NCBI GenBank assembly: GCA_934565415.1
Contig: CAKTHQ010000037.1
Span: 1-21,169 of the forward strand
Direction: 5' to 3'
Origin: an uncultured Oscillospiraceae bacterium
GTDB lineage: Bacteria; Bacillota; Clostridia; Oscillospirales; Oscillospiraceae
Length of the DNA: 21,169 bases
The notes under the pieces: generated by a model
Database searches by the model: none
What the model saw: only the letters and a program-made list of their open reading frames with translations
What the model was told of the DNA's origin: nothing
Position numbers and translations under genes: made by a program
Shown here: piece after piece, positions 6,728-13,108 of the stretch
Numbering within the stretch: position 1 is the stretch's first letter
Layout of the letters: each line of letters begins with the position of its first letter

Positions 6728-6747
6728 TTCTACAAAAAGTTTGTTTT

Positions 6748-6817
6748 TTGCAGCTTGCAATCGTTCACTTTGTATACTAGAAAATCATACAATTTGCATG
6801 TGTGATTTTTGTGCAAA
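6748..6817. promoter_or_regulatory. Cluster of inverted repeats, candidate regulator sites
   Basis: Three dyads occur between the divergent promoters. They are TTGCA-GCT-TGCAA (6748-6760), AAAATCATAC paired with GTGTGATTTT (6781-6790 with 6800-6809, one mismatch), and TTTGCA paired with TGCAAA (6793-6798 with 6812-6817). The half-site TTGCA recurs four times. Their place upstream of the operon's weak -35 suits binding of a transcription factor. Confidence 0.45.
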
Positions 6818-6841
6818 ACAGCAATTTTAACGCGAATTCAC

Positions 6842-6874
6842 ATGCATAACCATTTAAATTGTACGGTTATGCAT
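6842..6874. promoter_or_regulatory. Perfect 10-bp inverted repeat touching a -35 box, candidate operator
   Basis: ATGCATAACC (6842-6851) and GGTTATGCAT (6865-6874) are perfect inverted arms around a 13-base AT-rich spacer. The right arm ends on the first base of the TTGACA box at 6874. The overlap predicts that a protein bound here would control the regulator gene's own promoter, as in autoregulation. The binding protein is not proven. Confidence 0.6.
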
Positions 6875-6902
6875 TGACAGTCAGGCGCAGTCGAAATATA
6901 AT
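6874..6902 (+). promoter_or_regulatory. Consensus sigma-A promoter of the PucR-type regulator
   Basis: TTGACA (6874-6879), a 17-base spacer and TATAAT (6897-6902) match the housekeeping consensus perfectly. Transcription would start near 6910, and a GAGGGA ribosome site (6925-6930) precedes the ATG at 6937. So strong a promoter on a regulator gene implies tight repression or autoregulation. Confidence 0.85.
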
Positions 6903-6936
6903 AAAACGAACAAAAATTTGAAATGAGGGACTGCTT

Positions 6937-8451
6937 ATGAAGCTGTGCGCGGATATTCTCTATTGGAAGTTGAAGGAGGAACTGAAAGCCGTCGAGATGC
7001 ACGGTGCTGGCAGCCAGGAATTAAAGCTGATCCGGCCGGAATTTTATCTCGACCAATCACAGACCTTTGAGAAAAACCGCGTCTACGTCTGTTCCGCCGA
7101 TCATCTGCCCGTGCATCCGTCGCTGAACGAGAATGTGTGCCTCGTCTGCCTCGGGCAGCACTGGAATCTGACGACATTTTATAACCGGTGCAGCGTGATC
7201 GTCATCGAAGCCGACACGGATATTTTCCGCGTGTTTAATCTAGTGCAGCACATTTTTGATCGGTATGAAGCATGGGAAGAACAACTATGGCACATCCTCC
7301 GCCATGGAGCGGGTCTGCCGCAAATGCTGACGGCTAGCCGGGGCGTCTTTGAAAATCCAGTGCTGCTCATTGGCTCAGACTTCCGTTACCTAGCGGTTAC
7401 GGATGAGGAATATTTTCAAAAGGATCTCGGCATCCGATTAGACACCGAAACCTTCGACGCAGAGAAGATGGCGACATTTTTGTCCCTGCATGATCTTTCT
7501 ACCCATGTGCATGAGCCGCTCCTGCTAGAACTGCAAAATACGCGAACGTTGTCGGTCAATGTGTTCGATCAGGAGGAATACCTCGGCTGTCTTACGGTGT
7601 TTGAGGCGTTCCGGCCGCTGCGGGAGTCTGATCGGTCGCTTGCTGTCTTCTTTGCCAAGCTCCTGCGGCAGGCCATCCAGCAGAATCCTGTCCTGGCAAG
7701 TACCCGTTCCGCCGTCCGCCGTGCGCTGCGCAGCGTCATCGCCGGGCAGCCGGTCGATTTTGAACTGCGGCGGGCGCTCAGCCAGGAAAATGGGAAGACG
7801 GACTGGGTCTGTGTCCGGCTCCAGCCGAAGGCCGGCGCAACTTTCCTGCCCGGCGCTTATCTTTCCGCCGCTCTGGAGGAACGGCATCCCGGCGCAATGG
7901 CGTTTGAATATGAACGTGCTGTCGTTGCATTTTTGCCCGCTGAACAGGCAGAAAGGGAAACAACGGCGCAGCTCTTGCCGCTGCTGGACAGGCTGGGACT
8001 GGTCTGTGGTGTTTCCAGCGTGTTTTCCAATTTGTATGAGACGAATCAGGCGTGGTTTCAGGCGTCCAGCGCACTGCAAAACGGGCTTTCGCGGGACGGG
8101 AGCATCGTTGTATTCTATTTTCAGGACTATCTGCTGCCCCAGCTCCTGTCCGGTGCGTTGGCTGGCCGGCCCTCGTGGGTCTATTACCCGGACGGCCTGA
8201 AAAAGCTTAAGGCGCACGACGAGGGCTCGCAGGTCTCGTATCTGGAGACGCTGCGCGTCTACCTTGACAACAATCTTTCCGTTACCAAAACGGCGGCAGC
8301 GCTCTATCTGCACCGTTCGACGCTCTTAGACCGCCTCGCTCATATCACACAAATGCTCGGCTGCAACTTGAAAGACCCTGACTTTTGCCTTACCCTCGGT
8401 ATCATTCTCAGAGCCGAGCTGGAGCAAAATCGGGTGAATCAATCGCATTAA
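6937..8451 (+). CDS. PucR-type transcriptional regulator
   Basis: This 504-residue regulator ends in the PucR/CdaR-type helix-turn-helix (about residues 430-495). It includes YLETLRVYLDNNLSVTKTA, the recognition segment LYLHRSTLLDRL, and a final LCxLxDP-like stretch, here CNLKDPDFCLTL. The first 150 residues form an alpha/beta region, the middle (about 160-250) could be a GAF-like sensor, and 290-400 resembles the GGDEF-like linker usual in this family. It is cytosolic with no membrane span. Proteins of this group usually bind a small metabolite and activate an adjacent operon. It is divergent from the 406-residue/GcvT/SDR operon across 272 bases rich in dyads, so that operon is its likely target. 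A strong terminator follows at 8481. Confidence 0.87.
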   Translation: MKLCADILYWKLKEELKAVEMHGAGSQELKLIRPEFYLDQSQTFEKNRVYVCSADHLPVHPSLNENVCLVCLGQHWNLTTFYNRCSVIVIEADTDIFRVFNLVQHIFDRYEAWEEQLWHILRHGAGLPQMLTASRGVFENPVLLIGSDFRYLAVTDEEYFQKDLGIRLDTETFDAEKMATFLSLHDLSTHVHEPLLLELQNTRTLSVNVFDQEEYLGCLTVFEAFRPLRESDRSLAVFFAKLLRQAIQQNPVLASTRSAVRRALRSVIAGQPVDFELRRALSQENGKTDWVCVRLQPKAGATFLPGAYLSAALEERHPGAMAFEYERAVVAFLPAEQAERETTAQLLPLLDRLGLVCGVSSVFSNLYETNQAWFQASSALQNGLSRDGSIVVFYFQDYLLPQLLSGALAGRPSWVYYPDGLKKLKAHDEGSQVSYLETLRVYLDNNLSVTKTAAALYLHRSTLLDRLAHITQMLGCNLKDPDFCLTLGIILRAELEQNRVNQSH

Positions 8452-8480
8452 GGCAAAGATGAACCTTGCGTTTTTCTTCT

Positions 8481-8524
8481 AACGCCCCCTATGTAGTTTG
8501 TTTTCCTACATAGGGGCGTTTTGC
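8481..8524 (+). terminator. Terminator of the PucR-type regulator
   Basis: AACGCCCC...TATGTAG (8481-8496) pairs with CTACATAGGGGCGTT (8506-8520) with one bulged C, forming a long stem. TTTT spans 8519-8522. It is 30 bases past the stop at 8451. Confidence 0.85.
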
Positions 8525-8858
8525 CTATTGTCCGCTTTTACTGTTCGGTTCAGATTTTGCATAGGGCGTTCTTTTATGAGAAAATACCCTTGACAAATCT
8601 CGTCTCAATACGTTGCTTTTTGAAAATAAAATCGCTCCATGCAGCCACATATTTTTCCCTTCACGGTATACAACTTCTCTCTTTTACGCGAATGTCGCAA
8701 AATGAAGCTTCCTTGGTCACAATGAGGAATCCAAAATCGCCGGGCCAACCGTCATTTTTATTTCCACCATTCCCCACCTTTTCCGCAAAAAGTCACGGAT
8801 TATCCCATTATTTCCGCGCAACCTATGACTGCGGAACAAATCCGCGAAAGTTATGGAA
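8525..8858. other. Non-coding gap upstream of the spore protein gene
   Basis: An open plus-strand frame crosses this stretch, but its composition (MPIVRFYCSVQ...) is not protein-like and it merely runs into the spore gene. TTGACA occurs at 8590-8595 without a good -10. A possible sigma-G-like pair is GCAAA (8785-8789) and CATTATT (8806-8812), poorly matched. I see no RNA gene or repeat here. Confidence 0.4.
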
Positions 8859-8874
8859 AAGGAGAGAAAACACC

Positions 8875-9069
8875 ATGAAAAACAGTAACGAGCTGAACGT
8901 TCCTCAGGCCCGGGAGGCTATGGACAAGTTCAAGATGCAGGCTGCCCAGGAGATGGGCGTCAACCTGAAGCAGGGCTACAACGGCGACCTGACTTCCCGC
9001 GAGGCCGGCTCTGTGGGTGGGCAGATGGTCAAGAAGATGATCGAGGCCTACGAAAACAGTATGCAGTAA
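8875..9069 (+). CDS. Alpha/beta-type small acid-soluble spore protein
   Basis: The 64-residue protein has the hallmark SASP blocks: an N-terminal PQAREAMDKFKMQAAQEMGV, then YNGDLTSREAGSVGG, then MVKKMIEAYE. Such proteins coat DNA in the forespore and protect it from UV and heat, and are degraded by the GPR protease on germination. The usual GPR-site EIA is replaced by QAA (residues 25-27 in KMQAAQEMG), a divergence common in clostridial SASPs. The ATG at 8875 follows AAAGGAGAG, so the long upstream extension of the frame should not be annotated. The gene is monocistronic, with a hairpin terminator at 9140. It is expected to be transcribed by sigma G in the forespore, though I cannot fix the promoter. 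It shows the host forms spores. Confidence 0.93.
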   Translation: MKNSNELNVPQAREAMDKFKMQAAQEMGVNLKQGYNGDLTSREAGSVGGQMVKKMIEAYENSMQ

Positions 9070-9139
9070 CCTTTTGCGAAACGCGGTTTTGAAACGGCAA
9101 CGGATTCGTTGACGGAAAAATCGCTTTTTCGCAAAGAAA

Positions 9140-9179
9140 CCGGAATGGGGTTGTTCCTCATTCCGGCTTCTTGTATTTT
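9140..9179 (+). terminator. Terminator of the spore protein gene
   Basis: CCGGAATGGGG (9140-9150) pairs with CCTCATTCCGG (9156-9166) with one wobble and a TTGTT loop, followed by a T-rich tail to 9179. A longer-range pair, TTTGCGAAA (9073-9081) with TTTCGCAAA (9127-9135), precedes it in the 3' region. Confidence 0.75.
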
Positions 9180-9199
9180 AGGGCAGCAGATGGTATAAT
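9171..9199 (+). promoter_or_regulatory. Extended -10 promoter of the rhodanese gene
   Basis: TGGTATAAT (9191-9199) is an extended -10 with a perfect core hexamer. TTGTAT (9171-9176) lies 17 bases upstream as a weak -35 that overlaps the T-rich tail of the preceding terminator. The ATG is 28 bases downstream. Confidence 0.7.
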
Positions 9200-9226
9200 A
9201 AAAAGAAAAAGAAACGGAGTCAATAC

Positions 9227-9547
9227 ATGATTCGAGCCATTTCCTTTGAACAGGGAAAACATATTTTGGATACCGTCCCCGGGAGCACCCTGGTGGATGT
9301 CCGCACGGAGGATGAGTATTCCGCAGAGCACGCCGCGGGGGCGGTTCTCATTCCCCTGGACGACATAGAAGATATGGACCTGGATGCGCTTCTGCCGGAC
9401 AAGCAGGCGCCCGTGCTTCTCTACTGCCGCACCGGGCGGCGCTCCGCCCTGGCGGCGGCCCAGCTGTTTGATAGGGGGTATGAAAATCTCTATGACCTGG
9501 GCGGGCTCAACGGCTGGCCCTATGGCATGGAGTACGGACTGCTATGA
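9227..9547 (+). CDS. Single-domain rhodanese-like sulfurtransferase
   Basis: The 106-residue protein is one rhodanese domain: LVDVRTEDEYSAEHAAGAVLIPL (about 23-45), then the catalytic loop CRTGRRS with Cys near residue 66, then the closing YDLGGLNGWP. The Cys would carry a persulfide, allowing sulfur transfer or sulfide/thiosulfate detoxification in the cytosol. The specific donor and acceptor are unknown. Length fits the single-domain PspE/GlpE-like group, but there is no signal peptide, so GlpE-like cytosolic use is likelier. The ATG at 9227 follows a moderate CGGAG site. It is monocistronic, with its own promoter at 9171, and its stop is followed within two bases by the GTGAAAT hairpin array, which probably ends its transcript. 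Confidence 0.9.
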   Translation: MIRAISFEQGKHILDTVPGSTLVDVRTEDEYSAEHAAGAVLIPLDDIEDMDLDALLPDKQAPVLLYCRTGRRSALAAAQLFDRGYENLYDLGGLNGWPYGMEYGLL

Positions 9548-9548
9548 T

Positions 9549-9653
9549 TGGGGCCGTGCGAGGCGGCCCCAGTGAAATCCGTCCTTTGGAGGGGTGAAAT
9601 ACCGCTTTGCGGTGTGAAATATGGCGAATGCCATGTGAAATCGCCGGGGCGGG
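9549..9653. repeat. Array of mini-hairpins separated by GTGAAAT
   Basis: Four exact copies of GTGAAAT (9572, 9594, 9614 and 9635) are spaced 22, 20 and 21 bases apart. They separate small palindromes of different sequence: TGGGGCCG/CGGCCCCA (9549-9571), CCGTCC-TTT-GGAGGG (9579-9593, one mismatch), ACCGC-TTT-GCGGT (9601-9613), ATGGC-GAAT-GCCAT (9621-9634) and a degenerate CGCC-rich element (9642-9653). Constant linkers with variable but self-complementary inserts imply that structure, not sequence, is kept in the inserts. It lies between the convergent rhodanese and lysin genes. Its function is unknown to me. Confidence 0.85.
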
Positions 9654-9678
9654 GAGAACATTTTTGGCAACGGCCTTT

Positions 9679-10263
9679 TTACACCACATCCATATGGACA
9701 TGGGTACCGTCTATGGCGTAGCTATAGGCGGTTTCCTTTTGGGCCCGGACCAGGGAAAGAATCTGCCGAGAAGTCAGCCCGGGAATGCAAAAGTCCATGG
9801 CGTTTCCCGTCAGATGCCTGGAATTGCCAACTCCGCCAACCTCCGCATTGTGGGTCCGGCATCTGACCGTACTGGTTGGGATCATGGGCCTTCCCGCAGC
9901 CTCCCGGACCCGATCTGCCAGACGCATAAGCTTCTCGGAGGGCTCTGCCGGAAAGCCTCCGCATTTCCCGCAGGAGCAGCCGATGTAGGGGTCCGCCCGG
10001 GTAAAATACCGGATGCCGTCCCACCAGGTGCCGGTTTCCTTTTTCTCTGCCGGTGCCGTTCCCGCAGGCCTTTTCCAATCGTCGAAAATCGCCTGCCGGA
10101 GGGCATTTTGCGTCTTCTCCCCGGCGATGCCGTCCGCTGCCATACCATAGTCCCGCTGAAAGGCCCGCACCGCTTCCCGGGTCCGCTTTCCGGAAATACC
10201 GTCTGCCTCCCCGGGGTCATAATTCAGAGCTTTCAATAGCCATTGCAATTTTTGAACCGTCAT
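9679..10263 (-). CDS. Peptidoglycan-binding and M15-type peptidase, phage lysin-like
   Basis: The 194-residue protein joins a PG_binding_1 domain (about residues 1-60, with ADGISGKRTREAVRAFQ and ADGIAGEKTQNAL) to a zinc D,D-carboxypeptidase-type M15 domain (about 95-194). The zinc ligands are His150 and Asp157 in SRHLTGNAMD and His190 in HVHMD. It should cut peptidoglycan peptide stems or cross-links. No signal peptide is present, as in phage endolysins, and no holin is seen in the window. A second metal-like Cys set (CSCGKCGG, about 96-103) precedes the catalytic domain. I take the ATG at 10263, seven bases after AGGTG, while the GTG at 10266 directly abuts the upstream TGA. It is the last gene of a three-gene cassette with tail-fibre genes. 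Confidence 0.85.
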   Translation of the reverse strand: MTVQKLQWLLKALNYDPGEADGISGKRTREAVRAFQRDYGMAADGIAGEKTQNALRQAIFDDWKRPAGTAPAEKKETGTWWDGIRYFTRADPYIGCSCGKCGGFPAEPSEKLMRLADRVREAAGRPMIPTSTVRCRTHNAEVGGVGNSRHLTGNAMDFCIPGLTSRQILSLVRAQKETAYSYAIDGTHVHMDVV

Positions 10264-10266
10264 CAC

Positions 10267-11070
10267 TCACACCTGCAATTCCAGCGAATACAGCCGCCCC
10301 TTCATAGGGGTGCTTGCGGATGTAAATATCCGGGAACGCACACCGATATAAAATTCCCCCTTCAAGGCGCTGATGTCCAGCACATCGGTTCTTCGGTCGC
10401 CGTGTGCGCCAAAATCCACCTGGGCCACGCTTTTTCCTCTGGTGGAATCCGCAACGGTCACACAAATGGATGTGGTAGGGCTGCCCGGCGTATTTTGCAG
10501 CACTTCCCAATCCACAACCAGCTTTGAATACTCGTCCAGAACCAGCTTATTCACCGTGCACATCAGATGTGTATTTTTGGAAGTGGATTCAAAGTAAACA
10601 TTGTCCGGTTGATAATCCGGTTCAATAAAATCCTTGAAGGTCAGGAAGGTCCCCTCTGAGGTAAAGCCGCCGGTAAACGCCGTGTTCACTGTGCCGCTGT
10701 CGTACAGGGATACCGTCTTCGTGCAGAAGGTCTTCCAGCCCGCCTCTGCGTAGACGGCCCCCTCTGTTACGCTGGCCCAGGCTCCGTCTTTGTATACATA
10801 GGCGCCGCGCAGAAGAAAAACCGCAGCAATAGGCGTTTGCAGGGAAAGTGTCTCTCCGGCAATCCCCGTCCTGATCCACAGCAGCCCTGCCGTTCCTGCA
10901 GGCGCCTCCGGAGAGAAAATATAGTTCTCCCATGCATCCTCCGTATCAATCCAGAGTGTGCCCGACTCTGCCGTTTCCGGCTTCTCCCCGCCATGCAAAA
11001 TGGCGATTCCGGCGGCCGGTTCCGCAGAACGGCCCCCGGTCCGATTCCCGTACAAAAAGCATATTCCCAT
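10267..11070 (-). CDS. Phage tail-associated protein of unknown function
   Basis: This 267-residue protein lies one base beyond the stop of the tail-fibre gene and abuts the lysin gene. Residues 20-110 contain repeated short beta modules (SGTLWIDTEDAWENYIF, AGLLWIRTGIAG, AYVYKDGAWASV) of the sort seen in prophage tail proteins. The C-terminal half (120-267) is beta-rich and predicts a lectin- or carbohydrate-binding-like sandwich, which is inference. No signal or membrane segment is seen. The ATG at 11070 follows GAGGTG with 10 bases between. It is probably a structural or host-recognition partner of the fibre, rather than an enzyme. I do not recognise a named family. Confidence 0.6.
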   Translation of the reverse strand: MGICFLYGNRTGGRSAEPAAGIAILHGGEKPETAESGTLWIDTEDAWENYIFSPEAPAGTAGLLWIRTGIAGETLSLQTPIAAVFLLRGAYVYKDGAWASVTEGAVYAEAGWKTFCTKTVSLYDSGTVNTAFTGGFTSEGTFLTFKDFIEPDYQPDNVYFESTSKNTHLMCTVNKLVLDEYSKLVVDWEVLQNTPGSPTTSICVTVADSTRGKSVAQVDFGAHGDRRTDVLDISALKGEFYIGVRSRIFTSASTPMKGRLYSLELQV

Positions 11071-11071
11071 T

Positions 11072-12166
11072 TTACGAAATCACCTCGATTTGAATCGGAA
11101 TTGCCGTATCCGGCTTTTGGTCCAGGCAGATAAATACGATTTTGGCATCCCCGGCATTGGCAAAGCTGACGCACTGCCAGGCCTTTTGAATGCTCCGGGC
11201 AGCTTCTGCTTCTTCCCCGTATACGGGTACCACATGGGGCGTATCCGTTTTCTGAATCCCCAGCAGGTACAAAGTCTGGGTGTAGGGGCCGGTGCCCGTC
11301 CAGGCCGTATCCAGCTGGGATAAGATGCATTTCCGCTTTCCGTCCACATAGCCCTTGCTGGCGGCATCCGTATCCCGGGTGGGTTCTCCCAGATCCCGGA
11401 CCTGATTTCCGCCCATCAGCAGCTTGCCGCTCATACTGCCTCCCTCTGCAGGCAATGCCCCCAGGTCCTCCGGCAAAAGGGTGATGCTGCCGCTGCTGTC
11501 CGGTTCCCGGCCGTTGACGGTGCAGGTACCATCCCGTCCGTCCCGGCCCGGTCTGCCGGTCTCGCCCTTATCCCCCTTTTCTCCGCGAATAGAGGGAATG
11601 GGAATCAAATCCCCGTTCAGGTCCTTTACCCGCAGGATAGCCGTGCCCCCGCTGGGATCCAGCTGGATCCGGTAGCCTTCCGGCATTTCTCCGGAGCCCA
11701 CATACACCTCGCTGTGGCGCAAAAACGCCGTTTTTTCCCCGCCCCGATAGCGTACCGTCAGTCGGACCCCTTCCTCCGTAGTCTCCATATCCAGGTCAGA
11801 CTCTCCGAAGCAGTCCAGCAGCTGGTCAAATACATTGGGCTCCGGGTCTGCCGGAGGCCCCCAGGCGCTCCGAATTCCCGGCCGCACAAACAGCCTGGCC
11901 GGAGTGGTGGTGCGCAGGTTCCCGGCATACAGGCCAACCTCCAGCTTCTGTGCATAGGGAAACTGGGGCACATGGCATTTTTCGCCCCGGAACATTACAT
12001 CCTGATAGCCGTTTTCCGTCTGGAACCGGGCCACCTTCGCAGGGTAGTCGGCCCAGCCCTCCTCCAGGTCAAATACCACCCAGGTTTCCCCGTCCCCGGC
12101 GGTATAGGGCCTGTGGTCCGTCTGGAACGCCGTTCCGTTCCGGACCGCTACATGAATTTCGTTCAA
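11072..12166 (-). CDS. Phage-like tail fibre or baseplate protein with collagen-like segment
   Basis: From the TTG at 12166 the product is 364 residues. Residues 1-110 resemble the baseplate/tail N-terminal module of Firmicute prophages (TWVVFDLEEGWADYPAKVARF). Residues 195-214 are a collagen-like run of Gly-X-Y triplets (GEKGDKGETGRPGRDG). Residues 236-275 carry the tail-fibre motif LGALPAEGGSMSGKL...DLGEPTRDTDAASKGYVD, common before a receptor-binding tip. The last ~85 residues form the tip. The upstream TTG at 12199 is less likely, because the perfect AGGAGG (complement of 12173-12178) lies six bases before the TTG at 12166. Transcription is from a consensus promoter at 12228. It probably forms a trimeric adhesive fibre. 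Confidence 0.8.
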   Translation of the reverse strand: MNEIHVAVRNGTAFQTDHRPYTAGDGETWVVFDLEEGWADYPAKVARFQTENGYQDVMFRGEKCHVPQFPYAQKLEVGLYAGNLRTTTPARLFVRPGIRSAWGPPADPEPNVFDQLLDCFGESDLDMETTEEGVRLTVRYRGGEKTAFLRHSEVYVGSGEMPEGYRIQLDPSGGTAILRVKDLNGDLIPIPSIRGEKGDKGETGRPGRDGRDGTCTVNGREPDSSGSITLLPEDLGALPAEGGSMSGKLLMGGNQVRDLGEPTRDTDAASKGYVDGKRKCILSQLDTAWTGTGPYTQTLYLLGIQKTDTPHVVPVYGEEAEAARSIQKAWQCVSFANAGDAKIVFICLDQKPDTAIPIQIEVIS

Positions 12167-12227
12167 AAAGATCCTCCTCTCTTTCCGGGCTGCATTCAAT
12201 TAGTTCGTTTTTATCAACCCTAAGAGG

Positions 12228-12256
12228 ATTATAATATACATCCGGTTTTCTGTCAA
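12228..12256 (-). promoter_or_regulatory. Consensus promoter of the tail-fibre/lysin cassette
   Basis: On the minus strand TTGACA (12256-12251), 17 bases and TATAAT (12233-12228) match the sigma-A consensus perfectly. A leader of about 55 bases precedes the TTG at 12166. A constitutive consensus promoter is unusual for late phage genes, which normally rely on a dedicated activator. Confidence 0.85.
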
Positions 12257-12316
12257 ATCCGACGGTTTTCCCAACGGCCGTTGGCGCTCCTCTCCATTTT
12301 CCGGGGAGACAAGGAT

Positions 12317-12354
12317 AAAATCCGTCCGTTCGCAAAGTGCGAAGGACGGATTTT
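12317..12354. terminator. Terminator of the sensory operon
   Basis: AAAATCCGTCC (12317-12327) pairs with GGACGGATTTT (12344-12354), and TTCGCA (12329-12334) with TGCGAA (12338-12343), with a single bulged G. The minus-strand T4 follows the stem. The A/T flanks allow termination in both directions. It lies 11 bases beyond the response-regulator stop. Confidence 0.85.
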
Positions 12355-12364
12355 CCCGGTGCCG

Positions 12365-13108
12365 TTATCCCTTATTTTGGTATTCGCTGGGGCTCATGCC
12401 CGTCATCTTTTTGAAGGTTCCGGAGAAATAGGTAATGTCCCGGTAGCCGCAGCTTTCGGCCACCTCGTAAACTCTGCATTTTCCCTGACGCAGCAGGCCC
12501 ATGGCCTTCTGAATGCGGCAGCGCGTCAGATAAGCCCCTACGGTAATACCGGTTTCTTTTTTAAACAGGTGGCTCAGGTGGCCCTCGCTCAGGCCCAGGG
12601 TCCCGGCAATCTGGCTGATGGAAAGGTTGGGGTCTCCGCAGTTTTTCCCCATGCAGTCCATAGCCTCCTGAACATAGCGGCTCTTGATTCCGGAGCGGAC
12701 TTCCGGGAGCTTGATTTCCGGCGTCTCCGCTTTTTTGGCAAGCTTCCTTTGCAGCCGCAGTACCGCATTTTCCAGGTCCCCGTCGTGGAAGGGCTTTAAT
12801 AGGAAGTCCACCGCCCCCAGCCGCAGGGCCTGCTGGGCGTAGGTAAAGCTGTCGTAGGCCGTCAGGATAATCACATAGGCCTCACAGCCCCGGTCCCGCA
12901 GCTTTTCCAGCATTTCCAGGCCATCCATTTTGGGCATCTTCAAATCCGTGACAATCAGATCCGGCCGACATTCCGCAGCCTTTTCCAGGCCTTCCAGGCC
13001 ATTGGCCGCCTCCGCCGCCACCACGCAGTCCAGTGCCGCCCAATCCACAGCCAGTACGATTCCTTTCCGAATCAGCTCTTCATCCTCTACTACCAGAACC
13101 TTCTGCAT
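12365..13108 (-). CDS. AraC-type response regulator (YesN-like)
   Basis: The 247-residue regulator has a receiver domain (1-120) with acidic pocket EDEE at 8-11, phosphoacceptor Asp55 in VTDLKMP, Thr83 in ILTAYD and Lys105 in LLKPF. A linker is followed by an AraC/XylS double helix-turn-helix (about 150-247) ending GYRDITYFSGTFKKMTGMSPSEYQ. It should be phosphorylated by the adjacent YesM-type kinase and bind DNA as a dimer, probably at the divergent transporter promoter. The ATG at 13108 follows AAAGGAG and lies inside the 3' end of the kinase gene (29-base overlap), indicating translational coupling. The longer frame upstream lacks a ribosome site. Confidence 0.92.
   Translation of the reverse strand: MQKVLVVEDEELIRKGIVLAVDWAALDCVVAAEAANGLEGLEKAAECRPDLIVTDLKMPKMDGLEMLEKLRDRGCEAYVIILTAYDSFTYAQQALRLGAVDFLLKPFHDGDLENAVLRLQRKLAKKAETPEIKLPEVRSGIKSRYVQEAMDCMGKNCGDPNLSISQIAGTLGLSEGHLSHLFKKETGITVGAYLTRCRIQKAMGLLRQGKCRVYEVAESCGYRDITYFSGTFKKMTGMSPSEYQNKG

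Noticed and set aside
8521..8874. N-terminal extension of the spore protein frame
   Set aside because: Not protein-like, and the ATG at 8875 has the ribosome site and the family's usual length.
9549..9653. CRISPR array reading of the GTGAAAT repeats
   Set aside because: Repeats are only 7 bases, spacers are 13-15 bases and self-complementary, and no cas genes are near.
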